Assembly (NCBI GenBank): GCA_900546625.1
Contig: URDU01000013.1
Location: 3,816-67,815 of the forward strand
Direction of reading: 5' to 3'
DNA: 64,000 bases
From: an uncultured Lachnobacterium sp.
GTDB lineage: Bacteria > Bacillota > Clostridia > Lachnospirales > Lachnospiraceae
A program made the translations under genes and the position numbers. This document shows positions 63,442 to 64,000 of the stretch, one piece after another (the first letter of the stretch is position 1; every line of letters begins with the position of its first letter). The notes below the pieces were generated by a model that saw nothing but the letters and a program-made list of their open reading frames with translations, did no database searches and was not told the DNA's origin.

Positions 63442-63702
63442 TCAATATATTTCTGACTTCGTGTATTTCTTGATTTTCCCAATCCGTTCCCAGTTCTCCG
63501 GGAATCCCATTCTCTCAAGTATCTCTTTATGTATTGGATGCTTTTTGAAGCACACTTTTAAATCATGAAAGAATATGCGGAAATCTTCATCTGACAAAAG
63601 TAACTTTAAAATAATAACCTGTGCATAAAGGTCATTTTTACCGTATTTATAACGTCCTTTTTCCGTAAGCGCATAATAATTCGACGGATTGCAACAAGTT
63701 AA
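63442..63702 (-). pseudogene. C-terminal remnant of an Abi-family abortive infection gene
   Basis: Open frame of 87 codons without a start, bounded upstream by a stop at 63703-63705, close to the insertion sequence. It reads NPSNYYALTEKGRYKYGKND, YAQVIILKLLLSDEDF and MGFPENWERIGKIKKY, resembling the end of Abi_2 proteins. The 5' part seems lost through the neighbouring IS66 insertion. The family match is from memory. Confidence 0.55.
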
Positions 63703-63729
63703 TTATACACTCATAATGAGTATTAGGAA

Positions 63730-63778
63730 ATGCTAGTATTTTACTACACTTTTGTTTGCTAGATGCTAGCATTTTACT
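63730..63778. repeat. 16-bp direct repeat near the IS66 left end
   Basis: ATGCTAGTATTTTACT (63730-63745) and ATGCTAGCATTTTACT (63763-63778), one mismatch, 33 bp apart, just before tnpA. Possibly a transposase-binding or promoter element. Confidence 0.6.
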
Positions 63779-63801
63779 CTAATTATCATGAGGTAAAAAC
63801 T

Positions 63802-64000
63802 ATGAGAACACCTAGAGTACCTGTCGAAGAACAATACCGCCTGATCATGGAATGCCGGAAAAGTGGGTTGTCTGATTATCAGTGGTGTTTAAACAATGAC
63901 ATAAATCCTGGCACCTTTTACAACTGGGTGAAGCGCCTCCGCAAAAATGGCTGCGGAGATATTCCTGAGAAAAATCAGCTGTCAACTTATGAACAGTCTC
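63802..64000 (+). CDS. tnpA: IS66-family accessory protein TnpA (partial)
   Basis: 66 residues visible; the gene runs off the right edge. The sequence MRTPRVPVEEQYRLIMECRK, then SGLSDYQWCLNNDINPGTFYNWVKRLRKNG, shows the helix-turn-helix typical of the first IS66 open reading frame. GAGGT ribosome site. The IS left end should lie near 63700, where the Abi remnant stops; an exact terminal repeat cannot be fixed without the other end. Confidence 0.88.
   Translation, partial: MRTPRVPVEEQYRLIMECRKSGLSDYQWCLNNDINPGTFYNWVKRLRKNGCGDIPEKNQLSTYEQS

Larger units (their letters stand above)
63700..64000 (+). mobile_element. Left part of an IS66-type insertion sequence
   Basis: Inferred from tnpA, the direct repeats in front of it and the truncated Abi gene at its border. 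The right end is outside the window, so terminal repeats and target duplication cannot be checked. Confidence 0.6.

Overview
The window looks like a chromosomal segment of a Gram-positive, anaerobic Lachnospiraceae bacterium of the Agathobacter (Eubacterium) rectale / Roseburia type. This is inferred from gene content, not from a database search. Supporting features are the tig-clpP-clpX-lon-engB order, the fused secDF beside a SCIFF ranthipeptide locus, a fused germinant receptor, an alpha/beta SASP, spoIIR, a crotonase of the butyryl-CoA route, a chemoreceptor and cohesin/dockerin surface proteins. Most genes lie on the minus strand.

Layout. 1-4050: a large secreted dockerin protein (cut by the window edge) and a membrane-anchored cohesin protein in one operon. 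4.3-7.8 kb: a MATE exporter with a palindromic operator candidate, divergent from a LytTR response regulator and GHKL kinase. 7.9-11.8 kb: crotonase, a zinc-ribbon membrane protein, DUF2752, an intracellular GH13 enzyme and DUF1294. 11.9-16.4 kb: secDF, the SCIFF maturase scfB, its 47-residue precursor scfA and a TIGR04086-like membrane protein. 16.5-22.7 kb: asnS, a membrane-anchored trigger-factor-like foldase, and a 1130-residue sugar-binding/GGDEF/GH53 fusion. 22.8-29.7 kb: small conserved proteins, spoIIR, a fused gerAB-gerAC, gerAA, a FadR-type regulator and ispE. 30-35.4 kb: a chemoreceptor, an unknown Lys/Asp-rich protein and a zinc-type ABC transporter with a His-rich binding protein. 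35.5-42 kb: engB, lon, clpX, clpP, tig. 42-46 kb: SASP, DJ-1/PfpI, CYTH, DUF1653 and unknown proteins. 45.9-51.9 kb: an oppBCDFA operon whose OppA is circularly permuted. 52-54 kb: tRNA-Ile, tRNA-Leu and hypothetical proteins. 54-57.7 kb: a two-component system with an ABC exporter. 57.8-61.2 kb: glycosyltransferase/acyltransferase genes, including a GT8-PlsC fusion. 61.3-64 kb: a lipoprotein amidase, a Phd/ParE toxin-antitoxin pair, two gene remnants and the start of an IS66-type element.

The most unusual items are the GH53 galactanase domain joined to a diguanylate cyclase and a sugar-binding domain in one protein without a signal peptide; the oligopeptide-binding protein whose normal C-terminal segment sits directly behind its signal peptide; and the GT8-PlsC fusion beside separate GT8 and PlsC genes. 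The ordinary core is protein quality control (Tig, ClpXP, Lon), secretion (SecDF), translation (AsnS, two tRNAs), isoprenoid synthesis (IspE) and peptide and metal uptake. The right end, with its remnants and insertion sequence, is the only stretch that looks like recently disturbed accessory DNA.
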